Shown one piece after another: positions 1-8,839 of a stretch of 61,333 bases of DNA. The translations under genes were made by a program, and so were the position numbers. The DNA comes from Candidatus Acidiferrum typicum. GTDB lineage: Bacteria > Acidobacteriota > Terriglobia > Acidiferrales > UBA7541. The notes under the pieces are model-generated. The model saw only the letters and a list, made by a program, of their open reading frames with translations. It had not been told where the DNA came from and did no database searches. The stretch covers positions 1 through 61,333 of the forward strand of contig JAOAPV010000128.1 in the NCBI GenBank assembly GCA_025463055.1. Direction: 5' to 3'. Position 1 is the first letter of the stretch, and each line of letters opens with the position of its first letter.

Positions 1-1696
1 CCTGCTGTGCGATCGCGAAGGTGGCACCAGTTCCTTCAGTGGGACACCCAACGGTGGGAGGCGGGGCCGCAGTGTATATTTTTCCGCTGACTGCCCCGAT
101 GTTGAGTGGAGTCTCTGTATAGGTACAGCCTGTCCCCGGGTCGTGGAAACCAGTCACAGCGGTAGAAACAGCGGTGGTTCCGATATTCCCGTTGTTAATC
201 GCACTATTGATACCCTGGTTGGTTATTCCGGCAGTACCGCCAAAAGCTCCAAATGTGGAGGCCGATCCGAGGTTAATTGGCGCTGGCCCTCCGGCAAACG
301 GTGGGCCTGTTGTAAAGGACCAGGGATTCGGTACCGCCCCAGCTACCAGCGCATTGCCAGACAGGTCTTTAGCACCGGTCGTAACTGTCGCGGTGTATTG
401 GGTGTTTGCTACTAGAGGGTTCGTCGGCGTAAACGTGGCAATGTCGCTCGCTGGAGCGTAGGTCACCGTTCCAGTGACGGGAGTCGCGCTTGGCCCTGTT
501 AGCGTAAAAGTCGCCGAGGTGAGGGTTGTCGGATCCATTGGTTGGCTGAATGTTGCATGGACAGCCGCGCTGAGTTGGACACCTGTCGCACCATTCACTG
601 GATTGGTGAGAGTTATCGTAGGCGCTGTCGTGTTTGCCGCTGTCCCGGTCGTAAAGGTCCAGGGATTCGGTACCGCACCTGCTACCAGGGCATTGCCTGT
701 CAAATCTTGAGCCCCATTGGTGACTGTGGCCGTATATGTGGTGCTGGGTGCTAGATTTGCTGTCGGGGTAAAGAGCGCAGTGTTGCTCCCCGCAGCGTAC
801 GTGACTGCGCCTGCAACAGCCGTCGCGCCGGGCCCGGTTACGGTAAACGTTGTGCCGCTAATCGTCGCAGCATTCATTGCCGTGCTGAATGTGGCTGACA
901 CTTTTTGGTTGATGGGCGCAGCCGTTGCGCCATTCGCGGGGATTGTGGAAAGGATCGTGGGTGCGCTTGCATTTGTGGTTACGCCGGTCGTAAAAGTCCA
1001 CACAAAGTTCGCTGCCAGTGCGTTCCCAAGTGCACTCGTCACTCCGGTGGTAATCGTGGATGTGTAGGCCGTGCTGGCGGTTAGATTGGCTGCCGGCGTG
1101 AAAATTGCGGTGTTGCTTCCCGCAACGTACGTGACCGTGCCTGCTACAGCCGTGCCGCCGGGCCCGGTTACCGTAAACGTCCCAGTCGTGATGGTTGCCG
1201 GATTCATCGGCTCGCTGAAAGTCGCCGAGATCTTTTGATTCAGCGGTACGCCGGTTGCACGGTTTGCCGGGATCGTAGCGGTCACTCTCGGAATGGTGCC
1301 GGTGGTAAACGTCCAGACGAAATTCGTTGCCAGTGCATTGCCCGCGGGATCTGTCGCGCCGGTTGTGATCGTGCCGGTATATGTGGTGCTGGCTAGCAGG
1401 CTGGCTGCCGGAGTAAAGGTGGCAGTTACGCCGGAGTAAGTGACCGCACCCATTACCGCCGCGCCCCCAGGCCCTGCCAGCGTATACGTAACGGTATTGA
1501 CGGTCGTCGGATTCATCCCGGTATTGAAGGTAGCGGTAACAATTTGGGCAAGGGGCGTGCCCGTCGCCAGATTCGTTGGGCTGGTCGAAATCACGAGGGG
1601 CGCTACGAACCCCGTCCGTTCTCGACCGCATCCGCTCAAAAGAGCCGCAAATAGGAACGCCAAGATCCAGATTTTGCCAATCTCAACTTTGCGCAT
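1..1696 (-). CDS. Ig-like repeat lipoprotein with DUF3494 ice-binding-like domain (3' end beyond window)
   Basis: Open on the minus strand from an ATG at 1696 to the window edge, so the C-terminus is missing. A GGGAGAAG Shine-Dalgarno precedes the ATG. The N-terminus is a lipoprotein signal ending LLSGCG, so the mature protein is probably lipid-anchored and exported. Four bacterial Ig-like (SbsA/Big_5 type) repeats of about 100 residues follow, each with the pattern P.NGATGV, ..VSATFS..M and NPWTFTTG. After the last repeat, at about position 290, the sequence INLGSASTFGAFGGTAGI then GNIGTTAVSTAVTGFHDPG matches the start of the DUF3494 family, which includes ice-binding proteins. In the family this fold binds ice or acts as an adhesin; which applies here cannot be told. 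The Ig part is certain, the DUF3494 part likely. Confidence 0.85.
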   Translation of the reverse strand, partial: MRKVEIGKIWILAFLFAALLSGCGRERTGFVAPLVISTSPTNLATGTPLAQIVTATFNTGMNPTTVNTVTYTLAGPGGAAVMGAVTYSGVTATFTPAASLLASTTYTGTITTGATDPAGNALATNFVWTFTTGTIPRVTATIPANRATGVPLNQKISATFSEPMNPATITTGTFTVTGPGGTAVAGTVTYVAGSNTAIFTPAANLTASTAYTSTITTGVTSALGNALAANFVWTFTTGVTTNASAPTILSTIPANGATAAPINQKVSATFSTAMNAATISGTTFTVTGPGATAVAGAVTYAAGSNTALFTPTANLAPSTTYTATVTNGAQDLTGNALVAGAVPNPWTFTTGTAANTTAPTITLTNPVNGATGVQLSAAVHATFSQPMDPTTLTSATFTLTGPSATPVTGTVTYAPASDIATFTPTNPLVANTQYTATVTTGAKDLSGNALVAGAVPNPWSFTTGPPFAGGPAPINLGSASTFGAFGGTAGITNQGINSAINNGNIGTTAVSTAVTGFHDPGTGCTYTETPLNIGAVSGKIYTAAPPPTVGCPTEGTGATFAIAQQ

Positions 1697-1813
1697 CAGC
1701 TTCTCCCATGACGCAGTTACAAGGCGTTGACACTTCCGACCCTCAAACGCAGACGACATGTTAAAGATACAAATGCCAGGGAATAGATATCTGCCCAATA
1801 ACAGACATAATTA

Positions 1814-1828
1814 GATATTTTTAATATC
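1814..1828. promoter_or_regulatory. Inverted repeat in the divergent promoter region
   Basis: GATATT and AATATC form perfect 6-bp arms separated by TTT. The repeat lies in the AT-rich stretch between the Ig-repeat lipoprotein (minus) and the Crp/Fnr regulator (plus). A second palindrome, AGATATCT, lies about 30 bp to the left. The position fits an operator, possibly for the adjacent regulator, but no binding evidence exists. Confidence 0.35.
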
Positions 1829-1907
1829 CAACTAAGCGTCGAGTTTGTGATAGTTACCAGTGAGGAGGTTTTGTAGGTTAGGACTTCGAAGAGCTCTCGA
1901 GACAAAC

Positions 1908-2579
1908 ATGAAGGCAAAGAAATCCATAAAATCGAAGTTGACCGATTCCTTCGACCCGCGCGTGTTTCTCGATACCGCAGGGGTAGCGAGAAAAATAGCG
2001 GAATTCCGCAGAGGCGAGTCGATCTACTCTCAGGGTGAGGCTGCTGATAGCGTCATGTACGTCCAAAAAGGCGGCGTTAAATTCACTGTGGTTAATGGGT
2101 CCGGAAAAGAAGCTGTGGTCGCGATGTTTGGTCAGAATGACTTTTTTGGCGAGGGATGCATGGCGGGCCAGTCGGTCCGCATGGGAACCGCCACAGCGAT
2201 TACTCCAAGTACTATTCTGGTGATCGACAAAAACGAACTCTTGCGGGTACTCCACGCAGAGCGTGAATTATCAGACTATTTCATCATCTACATGCTTTCG
2301 CATAACATCCGAGTCGAGGAGGATCTGATCGATCAACTCTTCAACTCGAGTGAAAAGCGCCTGGCGCGCGCGCTTCTGTTACTCGCCCGTTACGGAAAGC
2401 GAGAACACCCCGACCGAATCCTATCGAAGGTTTCCCAGGAAACGCTGGCGAAGATGATCGGAACTACCCGCTCACGCGTTAATTTCTTCATGAACAAATT
2501 CAGAAAACTGGGGTTCATCGAATATAACGGCAAAATCAAAATCAATAAGTCGCTATTAACAGTAGTCTTGCACGAGTAG
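1908..2579 (+). CDS. Crp/Fnr family transcriptional regulator
   Basis: A 223-residue protein with an N-terminal cyclic-nucleotide-binding-type beta-roll (about residues 25-110, with YSQGEAADSVMYVQKGGVK and FFGEGCMAG). A dimerisation helix and a C-terminal winged helix-turn-helix follow (about 150-205, SQETLAKMIGTTRSRVNFFM). No CxxC or cysteine cluster for an Fe-S centre is seen, so it is Crp-like rather than a classical oxygen-sensing Fnr. The ATG at 1908 is chosen because the next residues are a basic lead-in usual for this subgroup. An in-frame GTG at 1860 would add 16 residues, and AGGAGG at 1863-1868 lies just inside that version, so the start is uncertain. It is divergent from the Ig-repeat lipoprotein and may control it. 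Confidence 0.9.
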   Translation: MKAKKSIKSKLTDSFDPRVFLDTAGVARKIAEFRRGESIYSQGEAADSVMYVQKGGVKFTVVNGSGKEAVVAMFGQNDFFGEGCMAGQSVRMGTATAITPSTILVIDKNELLRVLHAERELSDYFIIYMLSHNIRVEEDLIDQLFNSSEKRLARALLLLARYGKREHPDRILSKVSQETLAKMIGTTRSRVNFFMNKFRKLGFIEYNGKIKINKSLLTVVLHE

Positions 2580-2696
2580 GCTCGGATTCATTAACCGACG
2601 GAAAGGAAAGCGGAGAAGGATTCGTGGACTATTAGCGCCTCCCAGGTGAAGCCGAGATTCGCTGTGGCGACAGACGGTTTTGCAATGAGGCGGATG

Positions 2697-4172
2697 TCAG
2701 TGCAAGACCAAAGTATTGATACGCTTGGGCACTTCTCCCGCCGGAATTACCGCTATGGATTTAAGCGTATTTGTATCGATCGCGGACACCGAGCGAGCAG
2801 CGGAATTGGTAACGTAAACTATTGTGCTGTCGGGTGTGAAGGTGATCCACTCCGGGACGGCTCCAGTGGGTGGGTGGCCAAACGGATGCACGAGCGGCAG
2901 CGTCGAGTGGCCGATTAATTTGAGATCGGGAAGTGAGTACTCAAAAACGGCGTTCGCGAACGTGCTGTTGACCCATAGGGATTTGCCATCCGGGGCAACG
3001 CCGATACCATGCGATGGAGTGCCGGTGCGTCCCTCGAGGATTCCAAAACCAGTGGGCTCGCCGGGCAGATTGATGCGAGCAGCTTCGGCGCGCTTGGCGA
3101 AGTCTACGATGGCAAATCCGTGAAAGCCGGAGAGCTGAACGAAAATACGGCGGGTTGATCCATCGGGATTCGTTTCGAAAGCCATGGGACGAACGCCGCG
3201 GTCGAATTCGACCTCCCAAGCGACTTGGTCTGTCGCGAGGTCGATGATTGTGGCCGATTTGGACTCGATCGAACCAACCACAGCGTACTTGCCGTCCGGG
3301 GTGACGTAGATATTGTGGACACTGCGATTGACGGGGATGGTCTTCACGCGGGTGAGGGAAGTTGTGTCGATGACGTCGACCGCACCGGGCAAGGTGCGAA
3401 TACCAACCAGGACGCGGCGGCCATCCTTTGTAATGGCGATGTTGTTGGGTCGGGCGCTGAGCTCTATTTTCTTTGTGACTTGTCCGCTCACACGATCCAC
3501 TACGTCGAGCACGCTTTCGGATTCGTTGCTTACATAGACGCGCGCGCCGTCGGGCGAAAACGTGATTCCGTGAGGCAGTTCTATACCTCGGATAACCTGC
3601 ACGACTTTGTTAGTTGCGGGGTCGACGACGTCGATCGTGTCCGCGGCACTGTTTGTAATATAGATCAGTGAGAGCCTAGTTGGTGCAGGCTGGGTATCCG
3701 CTCGCAGGCCGCGCACCCAATCGGCCAGGGTGAGCCAATCGGGATCGTTCTGCGACGAAAACTGCCAGCCCCCCGAATGGAATGGATCACCGCCAGCACT
3801 TGGTGCAAGAGGATGGAGCAATAGAGGACTGAAGCCCGGCTCACCTCGGACCACTAATTGCAACACGGTTTGGAAGTTCTGGCGGGATTGCTCTTCGGTC
3901 CAATCTGCCGCCCCGGGCGATAATTTTTGAAGACGGAAAATTCTGTTTGATTCCGAATGACAGCCATAGCAGCGGGCATGGCCAGGCCGCTCCTTCAAGA
4001 AAACAGGCTGGACACTTGATTTGAAGAGTTGAAAACTGAGAGCCTCAGCCTGGTGTGAAGTAGCTGTTTCGCTGCGTGCCGCCGGCAGCTCTTGCGCGGT
4101 CGCAAAGACGCTGCTGACAACAATTGCAAACACCAGAAACAATTGCACTCTAATTGCCGACCGTGCTCGCAC
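2697..4172 (-). CDS. Cytochrome c motif - YVTN beta-propeller fusion, secreted
   Basis: A 491-residue exported protein. A signal peptide covers about residues 1-28. A single c-type heme motif C-Y-G-C-H follows at residues 68-72, then a short segment resembling planctomycete/acidobacterial cytochrome domains (PLAPSAGGDPFHSGG). The rest is a seven-bladed YVTN/YncE-like propeller with repeats such as NSAADTIDVVDPATNKVV and VYVTNSAARSVSAIDTNT. The GTG at 4172 is chosen because it has AGGGG ten bases upstream and gives a signal peptide; a longer version would overlap the upstream propeller gene. It is the last gene of the minus-strand block, 28 bp after the previous stop. A periplasmic redox or ligand-binding role is inferred. 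Confidence 0.85.
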   Translation of the reverse strand: MRARSAIRVQLFLVFAIVVSSVFATAQELPAARSETATSHQAEALSFQLFKSSVQPVFLKERPGHARCYGCHSESNRIFRLQKLSPGAADWTEEQSRQNFQTVLQLVVRGEPGFSPLLLHPLAPSAGGDPFHSGGWQFSSQNDPDWLTLADWVRGLRADTQPAPTRLSLIYITNSAADTIDVVDPATNKVVQVIRGIELPHGITFSPDGARVYVSNESESVLDVVDRVSGQVTKKIELSARPNNIAITKDGRRVLVGIRTLPGAVDVIDTTSLTRVKTIPVNRSVHNIYVTPDGKYAVVGSIESKSATIIDLATDQVAWEVEFDRGVRPMAFETNPDGSTRRIFVQLSGFHGFAIVDFAKRAEAARINLPGEPTGFGILEGRTGTPSHGIGVAPDGKSLWVNSTFANAVFEYSLPDLKLIGHSTLPLVHPFGHPPTGAVPEWITFTPDSTIVYVTNSAARSVSAIDTNTLKSIAVIPAGEVPKRINTLVLH

Positions 4173-4200
4173 AGTAGTAGACCCCTGAGAATTAGCGCCT

Positions 4201-5250
4201 TCAGTGCCCGTAAACCAATAAGCGGAACGTGCCGGAAATAGGGGTAGGTTGTGCCTTCGGCTGGTCGGCTGTAGGAGCGGCGGCAGGGGTGAAATCGGCC
4301 GTGTCGATGAAGAGCTTGTGTGTTTTGGGATCAAGCGCCATGTTGCGCGCGCCAAATTCAGTGGTCACCGTCTCGACGACGCTAAACTTATCGGGGCTAT
4401 CTTCGTGGAAAATGTGCAAGATGCCTTCGCGCGTGGCCGTAAAAAGAAGACCAGTCTCGGGCTCGTAGATGTTCGTATCGACTCCGGAGCCGATTGGGAA
4501 TGTTTGAACGACCTTGCCAGTGTCTGCATCCATAATTGCGAGCACTTTGTTGCGGCCACCGATAAACAAACGCCTGTGCTGGACGTCCATGTCCATGGCA
4601 GTGGCTTCTTCCGCGGGTGCGATGGGCCAATGGGCCTTGACGGTATTTGTGCGAGAGTCAAGAGCGACGACTTCGTTTTTGTCCTCAATATTGTCGTAGA
4701 TCATTCCCTTGCCATCGGCTACGGCGTATTCCGGCCGGCCGCTCATGGGAATTGTGGCAACAACGGTGAGCGAGGAGGGATCGATGACGGAGGCGTCGTT
4801 GCTCTTTCCGTTCATGGTGAAAATATGTTTGGAGGCAGGATCGTAAATGATGCAGTCCGGGTTGCCGCCCGTCTTAATGTGATTTGTGACTTTTAGCGTC
4901 TTCAGATCGAAGACAAGGGCTTCGTCGGCGCCGCCATCACTGATGAAGCCGCGGCCAAGATCGCTGACCAAGGCGATGCCGTGAACTCTCTTTAGGTCCG
5001 GAATGCTGCCCACTACTGTGCCGTTATCGGCGTCGACGACCTTGATTTCTGTATTGTGCGAAATGTATAGGCGGTGCGTTCCAGGATCGAAGGTGATGTA
5101 GTCCCAATACTCCTTGCCACCCGGCGCAGCGCCGAGATCGTACTTCTTAAGCAAATGGTATCCGCCCTCGGGTGCACGAGCGAAGGCGAGGCCGCCAATC
5201 GCTAGAAGAACGCCACACGCGACGGTGCGATATAGACTGAAAGACTTCAC
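4201..5250 (-). CDS. YncE/YVTN-type beta-propeller protein, secreted
   Basis: A 349-residue protein with a signal peptide (cleavage near AFARAPEG) and a complete six- or seven-bladed propeller. Repeats include LYISHNTEIKVVDADNGTVV, HIFTMNGKSNDASVIDPSS and RLFIGGRNKVLAIMDADTGK. It belongs to the YncE-like family common next to TonB receptors in Acidobacteriota. It lies 64 bp downstream of the TonB receptor stop and just before the cytochrome c-propeller, so the three are probably co-transcribed. No catalytic residues can be identified; binding of a small ligand or partner protein in the periplasm is the likeliest role. Confidence 0.85.
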   Translation of the reverse strand: MKSFSLYRTVACGVLLAIGGLAFARAPEGGYHLLKKYDLGAAPGGKEYWDYITFDPGTHRLYISHNTEIKVVDADNGTVVGSIPDLKRVHGIALVSDLGRGFISDGGADEALVFDLKTLKVTNHIKTGGNPDCIIYDPASKHIFTMNGKSNDASVIDPSSLTVVATIPMSGRPEYAVADGKGMIYDNIEDKNEVVALDSRTNTVKAHWPIAPAEEATAMDMDVQHRRLFIGGRNKVLAIMDADTGKVVQTFPIGSGVDTNIYEPETGLLFTATREGILHIFHEDSPDKFSVVETVTTEFGARNMALDPKTHKLFIDTADFTPAAAPTADQPKAQPTPISGTFRLLVYGH

Positions 5251-5314
5251 CGAGAACCTCCCTTGGCCTCTACTCGGACTGCGAGATCAGCAGTCGGCTT
5301 CTGTGCGAATTCCA

Positions 5315-8300
5315 CTAAAAGATTATTTTTATCGCGAACTGGATCTGCCGCTCCGGGATCGTCGTTCGCAGTAGGGCACCGGCGGTCGAGCCGGCCAGAG
5401 ATGTTCCGTTCGCGGAAAAAATGTCGGTATTGCCGTCACCGGGGCCCGGAGGCGCAAAGTTCGCGTGATTGAGAATGTTGAACATTTCAGCCCGGAACTG
5501 GATGTTGAAATTTTCCGAGATTTTCCTGATGTGGTTGTTCTTGAATATAGAGAAATCGAGACTCATGATGCCCGGACCGGTCAGGCTGTTGCGGCCTGCG
5601 TTCCCACGAAGGTTAAAACATGACAGCGCTGGAAGACCTAGAGCCTGAAAGTCGTTGACGGGGTCTTGGATGTAAACTCCGAGGCTCGGTGGCCTCCGAT
5701 TGCAATTGGCGTCCCAGAATGCCCGATCTGGAGCGGTCGGAACGCCGAAGCACTGCGTCTTAACGTAGTTGTTGGGGTTGCCAGGATTCGTGGCTGTGCC
5801 ACAGCCGGCTCCTTGTAACCGGTTGGGATAGGCAAAATCGTCGCTGCTGTTGGAGTTGGAGGGGTCGCCACCAGTGCCCCATGTTGGGGTAAACGGTACA
5901 CCGTCGCTCGCGGTAAATATGGTTCCGAGTTCCCATCCGTCTGCGAGCCAGCGAGCCGGACCCGAGAAGGACTTCGGGGTAGGCACTTCCCACGTCCCGT
6001 TGATCACTATGGTGCGGCCTACGTTGTAATCCGAGAGGCCGCGTGTCAACTTCATATCAAACCAATCCAAGCTCGAAATGGAGTTTCCGAAGGCATCGCC
6101 CGCCAGGGTCGCGGAACTTGTGTCAACGCTCTTGCCCCAAGTGAAGGTGCCTTGCATTTGAAAGCCATGGCTCATGCGTTTGGCTAACTGCAGTTCGAGG
6201 GCATTGAAATACGAGCGCCCTTGATAAAACATTCCTCTAATTGAGCCAAAGTGAGTGTTAATGGGGTCCGAAGGCGCGCCATAGTTGGAGTTGGGGTCAG
6301 TTGGATCACCAGTGGGATCAAACGGCCAGACGTAACCGGCTGACGTCTTCGTCGGGATTACCAGATTGGCCTCATCCACTCGGAAGGGCTGATGAACGCC
6401 GCGCGAGCCCACATACGCAGCCATGGCCGCCAAGCTGGACGTAAGCTGGTACTGCACATTGAGGTTCCACTGTGTCACGTAGTTGCGCTTGGGATTGGGA
6501 TCTGTGTAGGTCGCTCGCAACTTGTTGGCCGGGAATGTAGACGGCAGCCCTGAGAAGAAGCTTATCGGCGTTGCGGGGGTATTCTTAAGCACCGTGTACT
6601 GAAAAAAAGGAGTTGCCTGGGTCACGAGAAGAATGAATTCATACGGCAGAGGTTCTACGTCAAACAAACCCGCGCCGCCGCGAACCGCCATTTTTCCGTT
6701 TCGGAATGGATCCCACGCAAAGCCTATGCGGGGTTCAAAGTTCTTCGTTGTCGGGTTACTGGCAAAAAAAGGTTCGCCAAGGTGAGGACTGCCGGAAGTG
6801 ATGTCCCTTAGATTGGAAAGCTTGCCGTGAATCTCGTTCGGCATGGTCGCCATTTCATATCGGAGGCCCAAGTTTAGTGTGAGATTGGGCTTCCAGCGCC
6901 AGTCGTCTTGCACGTAGGCGCCAAAGAGGGTCTGACGAAGATCGCGCGGGGTCAGAGAGCTGGCGATGCCGCCTTGAAACTTCGTCGGCTGGTTGATCAA
7001 AAAATTCTTCGGGCTGTCGAAAAACCAGATCCCGTTGGGATCGGTTAGTGCAGTAACTTGAAGGAACATGCGTTCAGCAGCCACTCCAAACTTGATGGTG
7101 TGCGTGCCACGGGTAAGAAACGCGTCGTCATAGCCCTGGAATGAATTCCAGCGGTACAGATAAGTTGGCAGTCCGCCAGCGCCTCCCGGAAGCGGACTGA
7201 GTCCATTGATATTCACGAAGCTGGCATTCCTGCCTGCAAAGGCGCCGAGCGCGGTATCCCCTGCCGCCGGATTGATAGCCTTGACGCTCGCGTCATTGTC
7301 GACGTTTTCGTGGTTGTAGCCAAAGCGGACCGCGTTCACGAAGCTGGGCGTGAAGCTATGCGTTTCCTCAACGGCCACGATCTGCCTCGAGGACAGAGTA
7401 TTAAGGCCAACGTTTCCAAACGAATCGGGCGAACTATATGGAGTGCGGTCGAAAAGGTACGTGCCGAACAAACTGTCTCTGTCGGAAAACTTATGGTCAA
7501 TTCGCGTGGTAACAAAGTTTTCGTTAATGACTTGCTGACCCGAAAAGGTAAATAGCGCACTATCTCCGTTGCCCTGAATAGGTCCGTTAGGCACCGGGTA
7601 CAGCGGAAAGTATTTCGCAACATTCAGGTCCACGCCATTAGCGTCTGTATTAGGCCCGGGTTGGAGCTGGTTTGTTGTGCAGGGGTTACTCGGGTCCGAG
7701 CCCGCGGGGTTAGAGCACATTAGTCCAGACCGAGCCGCTAACGAAGGCACAAAGTTGTGATTGGCGATGCCTTTCGACTGTCTGATGCCTTCGAAGTCAG
7801 CAAAGAAAAACGTGTGATTCTTTATGATCGGGCCGCCAATAGCGCCGCCAAATTGATTGCGCTTGAATGGCGCCTTCGGGACGCCTCCCGCATTTTCAAA
7901 GAAGTTCGCCGCGTCCAGGGCACTATTCCGAAGGAACTCGTAGGCGCTCCCGTGAAATGAGTTGGTTCCAGAGCGCGTGGTAGCGTTGACCACGCCTCCC
8001 GAAGTCTTTCCGTATTCCGCCGAGTAGTTACTCGTCAGAACGGAAAACTCTTGAATCGCATCGACGCCGAGATTCCCTCCCAGGACGCTACCAGGAGCGC
8101 CGTTGGCGTAGTCGTTTAGGCTGACACCATCGAGACGATAGTTATTCTGCTGCGGGCGAGCACCGGAAATGGTCAACTGTTGTCCAAAACCGCGATTTCC
8201 GCGATCCGCACCGGTGGCGAAGCTAGGCTGCGTCTGGATTGTCTCCACGCCAGGCTGCAAGGCGGCGAGGTCGGTCCAACTGCGACCGTTCAAGGGGAGC

Positions 8301-8761
8301 TCCCGAACCGTAGTGGCATTCACAGTTGCGCTGATTTCGGAAGACGTAACCTGAACAGCGGGAGCCTCAGTGGTTACCTCGACCGTGTGGGTTACCGTTC
8401 CCACTTGCAAAGTCAAATCGAACGTCTGCTGTGCACCGACATTCATGGTGATGCCGGATTTTGTTTCTTTGTTGAAACCCGCAGCGCTTATCGTGATCTG
8501 GTAGGTTCCGGGGATGAGGTTCACGGCGCTGTAGAAGCCATCGGTGTTGGTCGTAACGGTTCTGTCGACACCGGTGTCCACATTCTTAATCACAATCTGT
8601 GCCTGAGGGAGGGCTCTCCCAGACGGATCCGTGATTGTTCCGGAAAGGGTGCCTCCGGAAACCTGCCCGCGGAGTGCAGCAGGAAAGAGGATTGTCGCCA
8701 TCACAAAAATTGCTGCTATGTGAGCAAACAAAGGCATTTTGAAGCATCTTCGATAGGACAC
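5315..8761 (-). CDS. TonB-dependent receptor, Oar-like, with carboxypeptidase-regulatory N-terminal domain
   Basis: A 1148-residue outer-membrane protein. A signal peptide is followed by a carboxypeptidase-regulatory-like (CarboxypepD_reg) domain at about residues 33-120 (SGTITDPSGRALPQAQIVIK). Next come a plug domain (VRELPLNGRSWTDLAALQPG) and a long 22-strand-type barrel that ends in an aromatic residue (QFAIKIIF). Such proteins import large or scarce substrates across the outer membrane using TonB energy. The GTG start at 8761 is fixed by GGAGG seven bases upstream. It follows the histidine kinase gene by 52 bp and has its own promoter-like region: the conserved direct-repeat element, then TATAGT at 8806-8811. 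The substrate is not readable from sequence; the neighbours suggest a carboxylate or its metal complex. Confidence 0.93.
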   Translation of the reverse strand: MSYRRCFKMPLFAHIAAIFVMATILFPAALRGQVSGGTLSGTITDPSGRALPQAQIVIKNVDTGVDRTVTTNTDGFYSAVNLIPGTYQITISAAGFNKETKSGITMNVGAQQTFDLTLQVGTVTHTVEVTTEAPAVQVTSSEISATVNATTVRELPLNGRSWTDLAALQPGVETIQTQPSFATGADRGNRGFGQQLTISGARPQQNNYRLDGVSLNDYANGAPGSVLGGNLGVDAIQEFSVLTSNYSAEYGKTSGGVVNATTRSGTNSFHGSAYEFLRNSALDAANFFENAGGVPKAPFKRNQFGGAIGGPIIKNHTFFFADFEGIRQSKGIANHNFVPSLAARSGLMCSNPAGSDPSNPCTTNQLQPGPNTDANGVDLNVAKYFPLYPVPNGPIQGNGDSALFTFSGQQVINENFVTTRIDHKFSDRDSLFGTYLFDRTPYSSPDSFGNVGLNTLSSRQIVAVEETHSFTPSFVNAVRFGYNHENVDNDASVKAINPAAGDTALGAFAGRNASFVNINGLSPLPGGAGGLPTYLYRWNSFQGYDDAFLTRGTHTIKFGVAAERMFLQVTALTDPNGIWFFDSPKNFLINQPTKFQGGIASSLTPRDLRQTLFGAYVQDDWRWKPNLTLNLGLRYEMATMPNEIHGKLSNLRDITSGSPHLGEPFFASNPTTKNFEPRIGFAWDPFRNGKMAVRGGAGLFDVEPLPYEFILLVTQATPFFQYTVLKNTPATPISFFSGLPSTFPANKLRATYTDPNPKRNYVTQWNLNVQYQLTSSLAAMAAYVGSRGVHQPFRVDEANLVIPTKTSAGYVWPFDPTGDPTDPNSNYGAPSDPINTHFGSIRGMFYQGRSYFNALELQLAKRMSHGFQMQGTFTWGKSVDTSSATLAGDAFGNSISSLDWFDMKLTRGLSDYNVGRTIVINGTWEVPTPKSFSGPARWLADGWELGTIFTASDGVPFTPTWGTGGDPSNSNSSDDFAYPNRLQGAGCGTATNPGNPNNYVKTQCFGVPTAPDRAFWDANCNRRPPSLGVYIQDPVNDFQALGLPALSCFNLRGNAGRNSLTGPGIMSLDFSIFKNNHIRKISENFNIQFRAEMFNILNHANFAPPGPGDGNTDIFSANGTSLAGSTAGALLRTTIPERQIQFAIKIIF

Positions 8762-8812
8762 AGGATTACCTCCACGTTGAGGCGGAGGGTAGTGCAGATG
8801 AAAGGACTATAC

Positions 8813-8839
8813 CTTAATGGAGAATTAATTTCCGTTTAG
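8813..8839 (-). promoter_or_regulatory. Direct-repeat operator, copy 1, upstream of the TonB receptor
   Basis: Read toward the TonB receptor gene the element contains TAAACGGAAATTAA and TAA repeats spaced 11 bp apart, a spacing typical of OmpR/PhoB-type response regulator sites. By hand alignment it matches copy 2 (13440-13466) at 22 of 27 positions. A -10-like TATAGT (8806-8811) follows after one base, so the element would sit over the -35 region as for an activator. It overlaps the last codons of the histidine kinase gene. Confidence 0.6.

Noticed and set aside
858-1631. 257-codon minus-strand frame in the Ig-repeat region
   Set aside because: It is a frame-shifted shadow of the repeat protein; composition is H/R/D-rich with no domain.
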